Source: Burkholderiaceae bacterium
Lineage (GTDB): Bacteria > Pseudomonadota > Gammaproteobacteria > Burkholderiales > Burkholderiaceae
DNA: 31,085 bases
Assembly: GCA_023253905.1 (NCBI GenBank)
Contig: JALREG010000392.1
Coordinates: 1-31,085 of the forward strand
Reading direction: 5' to 3'
Shown: positions 7,509 through 15,812 of the stretch, in pieces
Layout of the letters: every line of letters starts with the position of its first letter
Numbering within the stretch: position 1 is the stretch's first letter
The notes under the pieces: generated by a model
Seen by the model: the letters and a program-made list of their open reading frames with translations, nothing else
Told to the model about the DNA's origin: nothing
Databases searched by the model: none
Translations under genes and position numbers: made by a program

Positions 7509-8501
7509 TCAGTCGATTTTGGCGCCCGATCGAGCCACCAGTTCTTTGTATTTGGCCGCCTCGGTTCGAATCAGCTGGGCAAAGGCTTCGGGCGTGGTGG
7601 GGGAGGCGGCGGCGGCTTGCGTACGCATGGTCTGCACAAAACGCTCGCTCTTCATGGCCTCGAGCAGCGCCGCGTGAAGACGGTCGATGACGGGACGTGG
7701 CGTGCCCGCAGGTGCGAAGAGACCATACCAGGTGCTGATATCGAACCCTTTGAGTTCGCGGGGCGATAACTCGGAAAGTGGCGCCAGTTCGGGCATGGCG
7801 GGGGCACGCGAAAGCGTGGTGAGGCCAAGCGGCAGAATTCGACTCTCGCGGATTCGGGGAGCGGCCGAGGCCAGGTTGTCGAACATGAACTGCACCTCGC
7901 CCGACATCAGCGCGAGCTGCGCGGGCCCGGCGCCCCGATAAGGGAGATGCACGGCAAAGGTCTGTGTCTGCTGTTTGAAGAGTTCGCCCGCAAGGTGTCC
8001 CGCACTGCCGTTGCCGCCCGATGCGAATTGGAACGCCCCGGGACGGCGTCTCAGAACTGCGACGAAATCATCGACACTTCGAATCGATTCACGCTGGGCG
8101 AAAGCTTCGTTCAGCACCAGCACATTGGGGACGACCGCGATCAGTGAAATGGGTGCGAAGTCGCGCTCGGCGTCGTAGGGCATGCGGGGGTACAGAGAGG
8201 GGTTGATTGCATGCGTGGCAACTGCGCCAATCAGGAGCGAGTGGCCGTCGGCCGGTGATTTCGCAACATGGTCGGCCCCGACGTTGCCGCCCGCTCCGCT
8301 GCGATTCTCGACAACAACCGTACCCAGGGGCTCGCGCATGGCCTCGGCCAGCGCGCGCGCGGCCAGATCCAGGGGACCACCGGGGGGATAGGGAACTACC
8401 AGGCGAATGGGGCGCGCGGGAAAGGTCTGCGCCGTGGACGGTGCCACCATCGTGGCGGCGGCTGCCGCGATTATCAGGTGACGGCGTGAAACCGTGCTCA
8501 T
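7509..8501 (-). CDS. Bug family tripartite tricarboxylate transporter receptor (TctC type), copy 1
   Basis: 330-residue periplasmic receptor. The signal is MSTVSRRHLIIAAAAATMVAPSTAQT, with an SRRHLI twin-arginine-like start. The mature protein begins FPARPIRLVVPYPPGGPLDLAAR (Bug loop near 30-50), then VVENRSGAGGNVGADHVAKSPADGHSLL and VHLPYRGAGPAQLALMSGEVQFMFDN, all diagnostic of Bug proteins. ATG at 8501 has a GGGAGG ribosome site; a GTG at 8522 overlapping the GST stop is the alternative. Bug receptors bind carboxylates and amides. No TctA/TctB genes accompany it, so it is an orphan receptor. Ligand unknown. Confidence 0.94.
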   Translation of the reverse strand: MSTVSRRHLIIAAAAATMVAPSTAQTFPARPIRLVVPYPPGGPLDLAARALAEAMREPLGTVVVENRSGAGGNVGADHVAKSPADGHSLLIGAVATHAINPSLYPRMPYDAERDFAPISLIAVVPNVLVLNEAFAQRESIRSVDDFVAVLRRRPGAFQFASGGNGSAGHLAGELFKQQTQTFAVHLPYRGAGPAQLALMSGEVQFMFDNLASAAPRIRESRILPLGLTTLSRAPAMPELAPLSELSPRELKGFDISTWYGLFAPAGTPRPVIDRLHAALLEAMKSERFVQTMRTQAAAASPTTPEAFAQLIRTEAAKYKELVARSGAKID

Positions 8502-8518
8502 CTCAATGCCTCCCAGGC

Positions 8519-9133
8519 TCACTTCTTGGATGCCGGCGGCTCAGTGGCCACGAACGAAGGCCGGCGGCTGAACGTCTCGAACCAGGCCGCAAGTGCGGGC
8601 CGAGCGGGTCGCCACTCAAAGCCGCGGATCTTGAGCGCGAACGCGAGCGCGCACCCCAGCGTGAGCTGGGCATGGTTGAAGGGGCCGTTCATCCAGGGAT
8701 GCCCGATCTGGCTCTCCCACCAGGACAGCAGTCGTTCGGCGCGGTCAAGCTCGTGCTGGATGATGGTGGGGGAGCGCTCATCGGCGGGACGCACCAGCTC
8801 GCGGAACCACACCGCCAGGCCGTCCAGCAGGGAGGCCGCGCGCCCGTCGAGCCGGGCAACCGTCAGGGTTTGAGACGGCGCAGCACGCGTGAGCAGCGGC
8901 GCACCCACCAGGCTGTCGAGGTAGTCGCATATGGCCTTGGACTCCTCCAGACCCTCGCCGTCTTCGCAAACGAGGTAGGGGACTCGCCCCGACACACTGA
9001 TCGCGTAATAAGGGCTGTCGGCGACCCGGGTTTGAGCGAAATGTTCGCTAACACGGGACTGCAGTCCTTTTTCGATGACCATCATTCGGGCCATCCGGGC
9101 GTAGGGGGAACCGACGGTGATGTAGAGTTTCAT
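8519..9133 (-). CDS. Glutathione S-transferase family protein
   Basis: 204 residues, normal for a cytosolic GST. The N-terminal thioredoxin-like domain runs MKLYITVGSPYARMARMMVIEKGL, with the SPYAR segment at the usual glutathione-activating position. The cis-Pro is at residue 52 (GRVPYLV), and the Glu-Ser pair that grips the gamma-glutamyl group is at 64-65. The C-terminal helical domain has LTLGCALAFALKIRGFEW...RPALAAWFETFSRRPSF, the standard GST ending. It is the first gene of a minus-strand set with a Bug receptor and the ABM protein, so it may detoxify or process a ligand of that set. It starts only 26 bases from the divergent peroxidase gene, so the two promoters must overlap one another or the genes. 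Confidence 0.93.
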   Translation of the reverse strand: MKLYITVGSPYARMARMMVIEKGLQSRVSEHFAQTRVADSPYYAISVSGRVPYLVCEDGEGLEESKAICDYLDSLVGAPLLTRAAPSQTLTVARLDGRAASLLDGLAVWFRELVRPADERSPTIIQHELDRAERLLSWWESQIGHPWMNGPFNHAQLTLGCALAFALKIRGFEWRPARPALAAWFETFSRRPSFVATEPPASKK

Positions 9134-9159
9134 CCGGTCAATTCTAGCGTTTGAAAGTC

Positions 9160-9843
9160 ATGCAAGTCTTCCTGAAGTCATTATCCCCCGCAAAGTCTGG
9201 GCAGACTGATTCCGGTCGCCGAGGTGCTGTGCGCGCGGGCGCTGCCGCCGCGGCATCGGTTCTGGTGCCGGCGGCTGCGTTGGGCGGCGCAATGGCCCTC
9301 TCTGGCGCTGTGTCGGCGAGCGGGAGCACGACGGGTGGTGGTACAGGTGGGGCGGCCGCCTGCCCCACGCTGCTGAGCCATGTTTTCCCGCGGCTCCAGG
9401 ATGATGCGCCGGTGTCCCTGTGTGATTTTGCGGGCAAAGTGCTGCTGGTGGTCAATACCGCGAGCCAGTGCGGCTTTACGCCTCAGTATGAGGGCCTGGA
9501 GAAGCTGCACGGTCGGTATGCGTCGCGGGGCTTGGTGATTCTCGGCTTTCCATCCAACGACTTTGGCCAGCAGGAACCTGGTAACAGCAAGCAAATCGGT
9601 GAGGTGTGTTTCAACACCTATGGCGTGCGATTTCCCATGTTCGCCAAAACTTCAGTTACGGGCGCGGCAGCCAATCCTCTCCACGCCGAGCTGGCGCGGA
9701 TCACCGGTCAGGCGCCCCGCTGGAATTTCCACAAGTACCTGGTCAGTCGGACGGGGCAGCCGCTGTCCCACTATCCGAGCCGGGTCGCCCCTGAATCACG
9801 CGAGCTCGTCGCAGCGATTGAACAGGCGCTCGGCGCTACCTGA
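9160..9843 (+). CDS. Glutathione peroxidase (Cys type) with N-terminal export-like extension
   Basis: 227 residues; the catalytic domain is about residues 70-225 and matches the family's usual 160. Peroxidatic Cys104 lies in NTASQCGFTPQYEGLE, Gln138 in FPSNDFGQQEPG, and Trp188-Asn189 in WNFHKYLV, so the catalytic tetrad is complete. Cys150 (GEVCFN) is where thioredoxin-dependent Cys-GPx enzymes carry the resolving Cys, so thioredoxin may be the reductant. The first 68 residues are unusual: GRRGAVRAG, an Ala/Val/Gly-rich hydrophobic run to about 55, then a Ser/Gly/Thr linker. This resembles a Tat signal or membrane anchor. ATG at 9160 was preferred to TTG at 9151; a start at 9292 would remove most of the hydrophobic segment. 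Confidence 0.88.
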   Translation: MQVFLKSLSPAKSGQTDSGRRGAVRAGAAAAASVLVPAAALGGAMALSGAVSASGSTTGGGTGGAAACPTLLSHVFPRLQDDAPVSLCDFAGKVLLVVNTASQCGFTPQYEGLEKLHGRYASRGLVILGFPSNDFGQQEPGNSKQIGEVCFNTYGVRFPMFAKTSVTGAAANPLHAELARITGQAPRWNFHKYLVSRTGQPLSHYPSRVAPESRELVAAIEQALGAT

Positions 9844-9898
9844 AGCTGTCACGTTCATCACGGGCCGGAGCCTGTGAGCCTCCACTGGAATCTTCCCA

Positions 9899-11062
9899 AT
9901 GTCGGACACCACATTTCTGGAATGGCCGTTTTTTGAGTCTCGTCATCGAGAGTTCGCCGCGCACCTCGAAGCGTGGGCGGCGGGCCGGCCTGAGCCCGTC
10001 CATTGCGAGGGCGAAGCGCTCGATGCGCTGTGCCGCAGCATCGTTCGTGATCTGGGAGCAAGCGGGCTGCTCGATCCAGTGGTTCCCTCAGCGGGGGCTG
10101 CGGGCCTTGATGTGCGCACGATCTGTCTGGCCCGGGAAATACTCGCGCGGCGCTCAGGCCTGATCGAGGTGATGTTTGCCATGCAGGGGCTGGGGACCGG
10201 CCCCATCACTCTTTTTGCTGACCAGGCGCTGCGCGACAAGGTACTCCCGGGGGTACGGTCCGGTGAGCGTATCGCTGCCTTCGCGCTGTCAGAACCCGAC
10301 GCAGGATCCGACGTGGCCGCCATGAGCACGCTTGCCACAGCGGTACCGGGCGGCTGGCGGCTCGATGGGGTCAAGACCTGGATCTCCAACGGCGGTATTG
10401 CGGACCATTACGTGGTGTTTGCCCGCACGGGCGAGGCGCCTGGTGCGAAAGGGCTCTCGGCGTTTGTTGTCGATGCGGAGACGCCGGGCTTCATCATCGA
10501 AGAGCGCCTTGAAATGATTTCGCCGCATCCGGTCGCAACCATCCGGTTTGACGGCTGCTTCGTACCGGCGGATCGACTGCTCGGCCAGCCCGGTGAGGGC
10601 TTCAAGATTGCCATGGCCACGCTCGATGTCTTCCGCACCACCGTGGGCGCCGCAGCACTCGGCTTTGCCAGGCGGGCGCTCGACGATGCGATGCGACGTG
10701 CAGCAACGCGCATGGTCATGGGGCGCGCGCTGATCGAACAGCAGCTGATTCAGGGCAAGATCGCTGACATGGCGCTCGATGTCGATGCCAGCGCACTTCT
10801 CGTCTATCGCTCGGCCTGGACGCGGGATGTTCAGAAACGGCGCGTCACGCGCGAGTCTTCAATGGCTAAACTCCACGCCACCGAAGCGGCGCAGCGTGTG
10901 ATCGATGAGGCGGTGCAGATATTCGGCGGGCTGGGTGTGACGCGAGGCAACAAAGCCGAGGAGCTTTACCGCGACATTCGTGCGCTACGCATCTATGAAG
11001 GTGCGAGCGAGGTGCAACGCGTGATCATCTCGCGCCAGGCCATGGCGGGGCTGTCTGCATGA
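9899..11062 (+). CDS. Acyl-CoA dehydrogenase
   Basis: 387-residue FAD enzyme, the normal family length. It forms an alpha,beta double bond in an acyl-CoA and passes electrons to ETF. Visible: N-terminal helical domain, [15 protein letters not shown] and [16 protein letters not shown] (FAD contacts in the beta domain), C-terminal helices with [34 protein letters not shown]. Glu367 in YEG is the catalytic base position used by short/medium-chain enzymes. It lies 55 bases after the peroxidase gene on the same strand and ends one base short of the convergent crotonase stop. The chain-length preference cannot be read. Confidence 0.95.
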   Translation: MSDTTFLEWPFFESRHREFAAHLEAWAAGRPEPVHCEGEALDALCRSIVRDLGASGLLDPVVPSAGAAGLDVRTICLAREILARRSGLIEVMFAMQGLGTGPITLFADQALRDKVLPGVRSGERIAAFALSEPDAGSDVAAMSTLATAVPGGWRLDGVKTWISNGGIADHYVVFARTGEAPGAKGLSAFVVDAETPGFIIEERLEMISPHPVATIRFDGCFVPADRLLGQPGEGFKIAMATLDVFRTTVGAAALGFARRALDDAMRRAATRMVMGRALIEQQLIQGKIADMALDVDASALLVYRSAWTRDVQKRRVTRESSMAKLHATEAAQRVIDEAVQIFGGLGVTRGNKAEELYRDIRALRIYEGASEVQRVIISRQAMAGLSA

Positions 11063-11063
11063 C

Positions 11064-11921
11064 TCAGTCGCCCTCGAATACCGGCTTGGTGCGGTTCACG
11101 AACGCGGTATAGGCGCGTTCAAAATCGCGGGTCTGCATGCAGATTGCCTGGGCCTGCGCTTCGGCTTCAATGGCTTCATCGATCCCCATGTTCCACTCCT
11201 GGTGGAGACAGCGCTTGGTCATGGCATGGGCGAAGGTCGGGCCCGCGGCAAGTGAGGCGGCAAGCGCCCGTGCGTCGGTAAGTAGCGTGGTGGGCTCGCA
11301 CAGCCGGTTGTAGAAACCCCAGCGCTCGGCCTCGGCGCCATCCATCGAACGACCGGTGAAGAGCAACTCGGCCGCGCGCCCGGAGCCAACGATGCGTGGC
11401 AGGATATTGCAGGCGCCCATGTCGGCGCCGGCCAATCCGACCCGCACGAACAGAAACGCCACCTTACTCGCGGCCGTGCCCAGGCGAAGATCCGATGCCA
11501 TGGCGAGAATGGCGCCCGCGCCCGCGCAGATACCGTCAACCGCCGCAACAATGGTTTGTGGCGCTGCACGCATCGCCTTCACCACGTCGCCGGTCATGCG
11601 GGTGAATGCGAGTAACCCGCCCATGTCGTCGGCACGCTGCAGTTCGACCAGCGGACCGATGATGTCGTGCACATCGCCACCGGAGCAAAAGTTGCCGCCA
11701 GCGCCGGTGATCACGACCGATTTGATGGTTTTCGAATAGGCGAGCGCACGGAACAGATCACGCAATTCGGCGTAGGAGTCAAAGGTGAGGGGGTTTTTGC
11801 GCTCGGGGCGATTGAGCGTAATGGTGGCCACCTTGCCGTTAACCTCCCAGCCGATGTGCCTGGCTGTGTAGCGATCGACGTTGACGCCCGCAGGCAGAAA
11901 GGAGTCGGTGGTGGCAGTCAT
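11064..11921 (-). CDS. Crotonase-superfamily protein (enoyl-CoA hydratase/isomerase-like) lacking both hydratase glutamates
   Basis: 285 residues. The crotonase fold is clear: [15 protein letters not shown] is the first oxyanion-hole segment and [21 protein letters not shown] the second. Aligning by eye to rat enoyl-CoA hydratase, Glu144 falls on Ile (GAILAM) and Glu164 on Phe (FLFVRVG), so ordinary hydratase chemistry is unlikely. An Asp in [11 protein letters not shown] is close to the position of the catalytic Asp of dienoyl-CoA isomerase and could act as base. ATG at 11921 is preferred; an in-frame TTG at 11939 overlaps the upstream gene's stop. It is third in a set behind SnoaL-like and PCD genes. 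Confidence 0.88.
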   Translation of the reverse strand: MTATTDSFLPAGVNVDRYTARHIGWEVNGKVATITLNRPERKNPLTFDSYAELRDLFRALAYSKTIKSVVITGAGGNFCSGGDVHDIIGPLVELQRADDMGGLLAFTRMTGDVVKAMRAAPQTIVAAVDGICAGAGAILAMASDLRLGTAASKVAFLFVRVGLAGADMGACNILPRIVGSGRAAELLFTGRSMDGAEAERWGFYNRLCEPTTLLTDARALAASLAAGPTFAHAMTKRCLHQEWNMGIDEAIEAEAQAQAICMQTRDFERAYTAFVNRTKPVFEGD

Positions 11922-11935
11922 GTCGGTGTCGGCCT

Positions 11936-12235
11936 TCAAGTGAGGGACTGGGGGGCGATCCGGTCAATGAACCGGGCAAGTTCGAAATCGAGGCGGGTGA
12001 GCCCGCCTGCGTCGTGCGTGCTGAGCGAAATGTCGACGCGGCGCCAGACGTTACGCCAATCGGGGTGGTGGTCCATTTGCTCGGCACGCAACGCCACTCT
12101 CGTCATAAAGGCAAACGCTTCCTGGAAATCGGCAAATTCAAGCCGACGCGATAGCGACCGACCGTCTGCGGCCAAAGTCCAGGCCGTGAGGCTCGCGAGG
12201 TCCGATGGCGAGATGGGCTCGAGCGTTCTTGGCAT
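11936..12235 (-). CDS. Pterin-4a-carbinolamine dehydratase (4a-hydroxytetrahydrobiopterin dehydratase)
   Basis: 99 residues, the usual length. The active-site signature is intact: [26 protein letters not shown] at 55-80, with His56, His57 and Pro58 and the distal His74-Asp75. These enzymes dehydrate the 4a-hydroxy pterin left by aromatic amino acid hydroxylases; some double as the transcription cofactor DCoH. The start at 12235 has TGAGGG just upstream and lies 7 nt after the SnoaL-like stop; a longer in-frame start at 12265 would overlap that gene. No phenylalanine hydroxylase gene is in the window. Sitting between a SnoaL-like and a crotonase gene is not its usual setting. Confidence 0.95.
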   Translation of the reverse strand: MPRTLEPISPSDLASLTAWTLAADGRSLSRRLEFADFQEAFAFMTRVALRAEQMDHHPDWRNVWRRVDISLSTHDAGGLTRLDFELARFIDRIAPQSLT

Positions 12236-12242
12236 GAGACCC

Positions 12243-12656
12243 TCAGACCAGATCGTTCCAGACATCCTGCTCGCAGATCAACCCGTTTCGAATCTCGAAT
12301 CGATCGATGAAGCGAATGCCGTCCACCACCCTGCCATCCAGGTACTCGCCGTGCAAGGTGCCGTAGCAATACACCACCGCTGTGGCGGGTCCGGTAAAGG
12401 CGACATCGATCCGCGCAAACTTTTTACCCATAAATTTATAGGCCTGGCGCGACGCGGCGAGCCATGTGTCGAGGCTAACGTAGTTGCGGCCGCGCGGAAA
12501 TCGCGGCGCAAAACCTGGGCCGATGCGGCGTCTTGCGTCGGCTTCATTCCGAGCCTCGGTCGTGCGGAGAAAGTCAATGGCCCGGGCAGCCGCCTCGAGA
12601 CCTTCAGCGCGGCGGGATGGATCGCAGGCAACGACTGCGGCTTCAGCATCGGTCAT
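12243..12656 (-). CDS. SnoaL-like / nuclear transport factor 2 fold protein
   Basis: 137-residue alpha+beta barrel protein of the SnoaL-like/NTF2 superfamily. Helical N-terminus (EAAARAIDFLRTTEARNEADARRRI), central WLAASRQAYKFMGKKFARIDVAFTGPATAVVYCYGTLHGEYLDGRVVDGIRFIDRFEIRNGLICEQDVWNDLV, whose VDGIRFIDRFEIRNGLI pattern is typical of the fold. Members include ketosteroid isomerase, limonene epoxide hydrolase and polyketide cyclases, so an isomerase or hydrolase on a small ring or enone is possible but not shown. It is the first gene of the three-gene minus-strand set and diverges from the flavoenzyme at 12767. Confidence 0.85.
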   Translation of the reverse strand: MTDAEAAVVACDPSRRAEGLEAAARAIDFLRTTEARNEADARRRIGPGFAPRFPRGRNYVSLDTWLAASRQAYKFMGKKFARIDVAFTGPATAVVYCYGTLHGEYLDGRVVDGIRFIDRFEIRNGLICEQDVWNDLV

Positions 12657-12688
12657 GACAGATCGCTCATCAGGTGGGAACGGTCGAT

Positions 12689-12717
12689 ACCGTAATGGCT
12701 TCGTTTGAAATTGACAA
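12689..12717 (-). promoter_or_regulatory. Candidate sigma-70 promoter of the SnoaL-like/PCD/crotonase set
   Basis: On the minus strand TTGTCA (12717-12712, five of six consensus) is followed after 17 bases by TACGGT (12694-12689, which keeps the key first TA and last T). The start would fall about 25 bases before the ATG at 12656. Its -35 box overlaps that of the divergent promoter on the opposite strand. Confidence 0.4.
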
Positions 12718-12740
12718 ATCGATGTTGGCCCGCCTACCCT
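12711..12740 (+). promoter_or_regulatory. Candidate sigma-70 promoter of the FadH-like flavoenzyme
   Basis: A perfect -35 TTGACA at 12711-12716 is followed after 18 bases by TACCCT at 12735-12740, a weak -10 that keeps T1, A2 and T6. The predicted start is near 12747, giving a leader of about 20 bases with GAGGA before the ATG at 12767. It supports choosing 12767 as the start rather than 12674. Confidence 0.45.
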
Positions 12741-12766
12741 CGGCCGGCCCTTTCGAGGAATCCCCT

Positions 12767-14749
12767 ATGAGCTTACGCCCGTCATCCGCGGTCGCGTCGC
12801 CAGCGTTCGAGCCATTCCAAATCAACGGCGTCAGTCTGCGTAACCGCATCTTCATGCCAGCGCACACGACCAACTTTGGCGCAGATCATCTGCCTAGCGC
12901 GCGACATGTCGCTTATCACCGCGAGCGTGCCGCAGGCGGTGTGGCGCTGATCATTTTTGAGGCGATCCGGGTGATGGAAAACACGCTGGGACGGCCGCAA
13001 GGCGTATGCGGCTATCTTGACGAATCGGTCAGCGCGTTTCGCCCAGTGGTTGATGCCGTACACGAGGGAGGTGCTGCGTTCATTGCACAGATCTGCCACA
13101 TGGGGCGGCAGATTGAGGGTGAGTATGAGCGCACCGTGTCCTGGGGCGCTTCACCGATCCGCTGGTCGCTTTCGTCGTATCCGCCCAGGCAGATGAACCG
13201 TCGCGACATGCAGCAGGTGATCGATGCCCATCTGAGAACCGCCGAGAACATGCTGAGAGCCGGCGCCGATGGCATTGAACTCCATTGGGGGCACGGTCAT
13301 TTACTGCAGCAGTTTCTCTCGCCCTTATCCAACCAGCGCGATGACGACTATGGCGGAACGACCGAGAACCGCCTGCGATTTCCGCTTGAGGTGGCGATGC
13401 GACTTCGCGAGGCGCTAGGCCCCAGTGTTTGTCTGGGCGTTCGAATCAGTGCCGAGGAATATCACGAGGACGGGCTCACGCTGGAGGAGTCAAGCCGAAT
13501 CATCGAGCTCGCAGCGCCTCAGGTGCAACTTGATTTCATTCATGTAAGTCACTCTGCCTACCATATGAGTCGATCGCTCGGCACACAAATGGCGGACATG
13601 GCGATCGATCCTGCGCCGTTTCGCATGCTTCCTGGACGGATCCGGCGGGCGGCGGCCGGTTCAGCAAGGCCGGTGGCCATCCTGACGGTCTGCAAGTATC
13701 GAACACTGAATGATGCCGAGGCCATGCTCGATTCCGGTGGTGCCGACATGATTGGTCTGGCGCGTGCGCATGTGGCGGAGCCGGAGCTGGTTTCAAAGTG
13801 GCAAAGCGGTCGCAGCGATGAGGTGCAGCCCTGCATCGGTTGCAATCAGGGCTGCGCGCAGAACCTGGAGCGCAATATCGCGCTGACCTGTCTGGTCAAT
13901 CCGCGCGCGGGTCGTGAGGCGCTCTGGCCTCGTCTGATGCCCGCTCGGCCAAGCGATTCGAAATCGGTACTGGTGGTGGGCGGGGGGCCAGCCGGTCTGG
14001 AGGCCGCCGCCACGGCGGCCGAGCGCGGCCACCGGGTCACGCTTCGCGAGCGATCGGGCGCGCTTGGCGGACGGCTTGCCCTCGCTGCGGGGCTTCGCTT
14101 GCGTGAAGATTTCGGACTGTGGCTCGCCTTCGCGCGCAGGCGGCTTGAACGGCTGGGCGTAGTGGTTGAACTGGAAAGTGAAGCCACGATCAATTCCATG
14201 ATTGCGGCGCGTCCCGACCATGTGGTGCTTGCCACAGGGGCTCAGCCGGTTTCGCATCAGCTGTCAGACGGGTACGAGGCATTAACGCTCGATGAAGGCG
14301 CACGCTTCGCGGCGGCAGGTGCGAGTGTGGCGGTCTACGATGAAACGGGCGACTGGGGTACGCTTGGCCTCGTTGAGCATCTTGCCGAGCTGGGCGCGCG
14401 CGTCACGCTGATTTCACCGGCGGCGGGTGCGCTTTGGCGCACCACGGTCTATAGCACCACCACGACCTTTGCCCGCTGGCGCGAGCGAGGGATTCGAATC
14501 AGGACGCTGCGTCGACCGCTGGGATTGTCGGCGGGACATCTCCGCCTTGAGGATACCTCGTGCGGTGAGTGGGAAGTGATTGACGGGATCGATCAATTAA
14601 TCGCAGTGGTTCCGCCCAGGTCGGATGCAGGGCTTGAAGCGGGGCTGGCCGAAGCGGGCATCGCGTTCAGCATGGCAGGCGATTGCGTGGCGCCAAGAAA
14701 CGCACTCGAGGCTGTTTTTGAAGGACATCGCAGCGGTCGCGCAATCTGA
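12767..14749 (+). CDS. FadH / trimethylamine-dehydrogenase-like iron-sulfur flavoprotein (old yellow enzyme family)
   Basis: 660 residues in three parts. An FMN TIM barrel (about 1-340) shows LRNRIFMPAHTTNFG, AQICHMGRQ, ELHWGHGHLLQQFLSP and NQRDDDYGGTTENR. A 4Fe-4S cluster follows with Cys356, Cys359, Cys363 and Cys375 (CIGCNQGC, then CLVNPRAG). A flavin/nucleotide domain starts at VLVVGGGPAGLEAA. The last Rossmann segment (VAVYDETGDWGTLGLVEHL) lacks the GxGxxG of NAD(P)H-using FadH and resembles the ADP-binding domain of trimethylamine dehydrogenase, so electrons may go to ETF rather than come from NADPH. The start at 12767 has GAGGA upstream. The next gene begins 23 bases downstream. Substrate unknown: a dienoyl-CoA, enone or N-methyl amine are all possible. 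Confidence 0.9.
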   Translation: MSLRPSSAVASPAFEPFQINGVSLRNRIFMPAHTTNFGADHLPSARHVAYHRERAAGGVALIIFEAIRVMENTLGRPQGVCGYLDESVSAFRPVVDAVHEGGAAFIAQICHMGRQIEGEYERTVSWGASPIRWSLSSYPPRQMNRRDMQQVIDAHLRTAENMLRAGADGIELHWGHGHLLQQFLSPLSNQRDDDYGGTTENRLRFPLEVAMRLREALGPSVCLGVRISAEEYHEDGLTLEESSRIIELAAPQVQLDFIHVSHSAYHMSRSLGTQMADMAIDPAPFRMLPGRIRRAAAGSARPVAILTVCKYRTLNDAEAMLDSGGADMIGLARAHVAEPELVSKWQSGRSDEVQPCIGCNQGCAQNLERNIALTCLVNPRAGREALWPRLMPARPSDSKSVLVVGGGPAGLEAAATAAERGHRVTLRERSGALGGRLALAAGLRLREDFGLWLAFARRRLERLGVVVELESEATINSMIAARPDHVVLATGAQPVSHQLSDGYEALTLDEGARFAAAGASVAVYDETGDWGTLGLVEHLAELGARVTLISPAAGALWRTTVYSTTTTFARWRERGIRIRTLRRPLGLSAGHLRLEDTSCGEWEVIDGIDQLIAVVPPRSDAGLEAGLAEAGIAFSMAGDCVAPRNALEAVFEGHRSGRAI

Positions 14750-14772
14750 AAGGCGACCAGGAAGCACTCATT

Positions 14773-15765
14773 ATGAAGAAGACAGTGGTCATCACCGGCG
14801 CGAGTGGTTTCATCGGCCTCAATCTCGTCGAAGTGTTCATGCGGCGCGGCTGGCGGGTGCGCGCGCTCTCCTTTGACGGCATTCCGGCGCTTGCAGCCGC
14901 CGAGTTCGCTGCGCTTCCGGGTGAGCTTGATGACCGACGCGGCGATGTCCGCGACCTGGCAGCGCTGGAGGCTTTGTTTGAAGCGGGCACGCCCGACGCT
15001 GTGATTGCTGGTGCGGCCATCACCTCGGGCGCGGCGCGAGAGCGCGAACAGCCCTCGGCGATTTTCGATGTCAATCTTCTTTCGCCCGTCCGCCTGCTGG
15101 AGATCGCGGCCCGTCATCAGGTGCCAAGAATGCTCTGCTTCTCATCCACCTCCTCCATGGGTGAGTTGCCATTTCTCGGCCAGCCGGTACGCGAGACCGA
15201 CCTTCCTCGCCCGCTCACTTTTTACGGTGCCACCAAGACGGCGCTCGAGACCGTCGGGCTTCGTTGGAACAGCTTCGGGGCCGCGCCGCGGCTATTTGTG
15301 GGGCGTCTGACTGCGGCCATCGGGCCCTGGGAGCGCGCAACCGGCGTGCGTGACACGCTATCGCCGCCACTTGCGATCGTGGAGAGTGCGCTCGCAGGCG
15401 AGGCGATTGCGCCGTTGCCGACGGGTGGGTCGCGTGACTATGCCTACGCTCCCGAGGTGGCTGAACAGGTGGCGTGGCTCTTGACCGCAGATTCGCCGCC
15501 GCCTGAGCATTTTCTCTACCAGCTGAGCCCTGGCTTTACCTGGCATGCGCGCGCCATGCTGGATGCGCTCGCGGCCGAGGGCGTGCCGGTGCGCATCGAG
15601 GAAGGCGGTCGCCGGATCGAGTTCAACGATGACCTCACGCGAACGCGTTCTCCGCTCCTCGCTGATCGCATCGCCGACGAGTTCCGAGTGCCGCCCGATG
15701 CAGCGGCTTGCGCCCGTGCCTATGCGCGCTGGGCACTTTCACACCGCACCTGGTTTGCACGCTGA
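14773..15765 (+). CDS. NAD-dependent epimerase/dehydratase (extended SDR)
   Basis: 330-residue extended short-chain dehydrogenase. VVITGASGFIGLNL at 5-18 is the TGxxGxxG dinucleotide site; an acidic residue pair follows in the GDVRDL segment; SSTSSMGELPF carries the catalytic Ser region; Tyr151 and Lys155 form the YxxxK pair (FYGATK). The C-terminal half (SPGFTWHARAMLDALAAEGVPVRIEEGG) is the substrate lobe. Usual substrates are nucleotide sugars or small hydroxy/keto compounds; here the catabolic setting favours the latter, as inference. It follows the FadH-like gene by 23 bases on the same strand and probably shares its transcript. Confidence 0.9.
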   Translation: MKKTVVITGASGFIGLNLVEVFMRRGWRVRALSFDGIPALAAAEFAALPGELDDRRGDVRDLAALEALFEAGTPDAVIAGAAITSGAAREREQPSAIFDVNLLSPVRLLEIAARHQVPRMLCFSSTSSMGELPFLGQPVRETDLPRPLTFYGATKTALETVGLRWNSFGAAPRLFVGRLTAAIGPWERATGVRDTLSPPLAIVESALAGEAIAPLPTGGSRDYAYAPEVAEQVAWLLTADSPPPEHFLYQLSPGFTWHARAMLDALAAEGVPVRIEEGGRRIEFNDDLTRTRSPLLADRIADEFRVPPDAAACARAYARWALSHRTWFAR

Positions 15766-15812
15766 AGCCTGGGCGCACGCGCTGTTGCCCTCGGGGTACG
15801 CCGTGAGGGGTG

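Noticed and set aside
8207..9154. Plus-strand open frame (315 codons) opposite Bug copy 1 and the GST gene
   Set aside because: Low-complexity Arg/Gly/Pro-rich translation with no motif; both minus-strand genes are complete and conserved.
11667..12695. Long plus-strand open frame (342 codons) across the crotonase, PCD and SnoaL genes
   Set aside because: It is antisense to three genes with clear family motifs and shows no recognisable domain of its own; long shadow frames are expected in GC-rich DNA.
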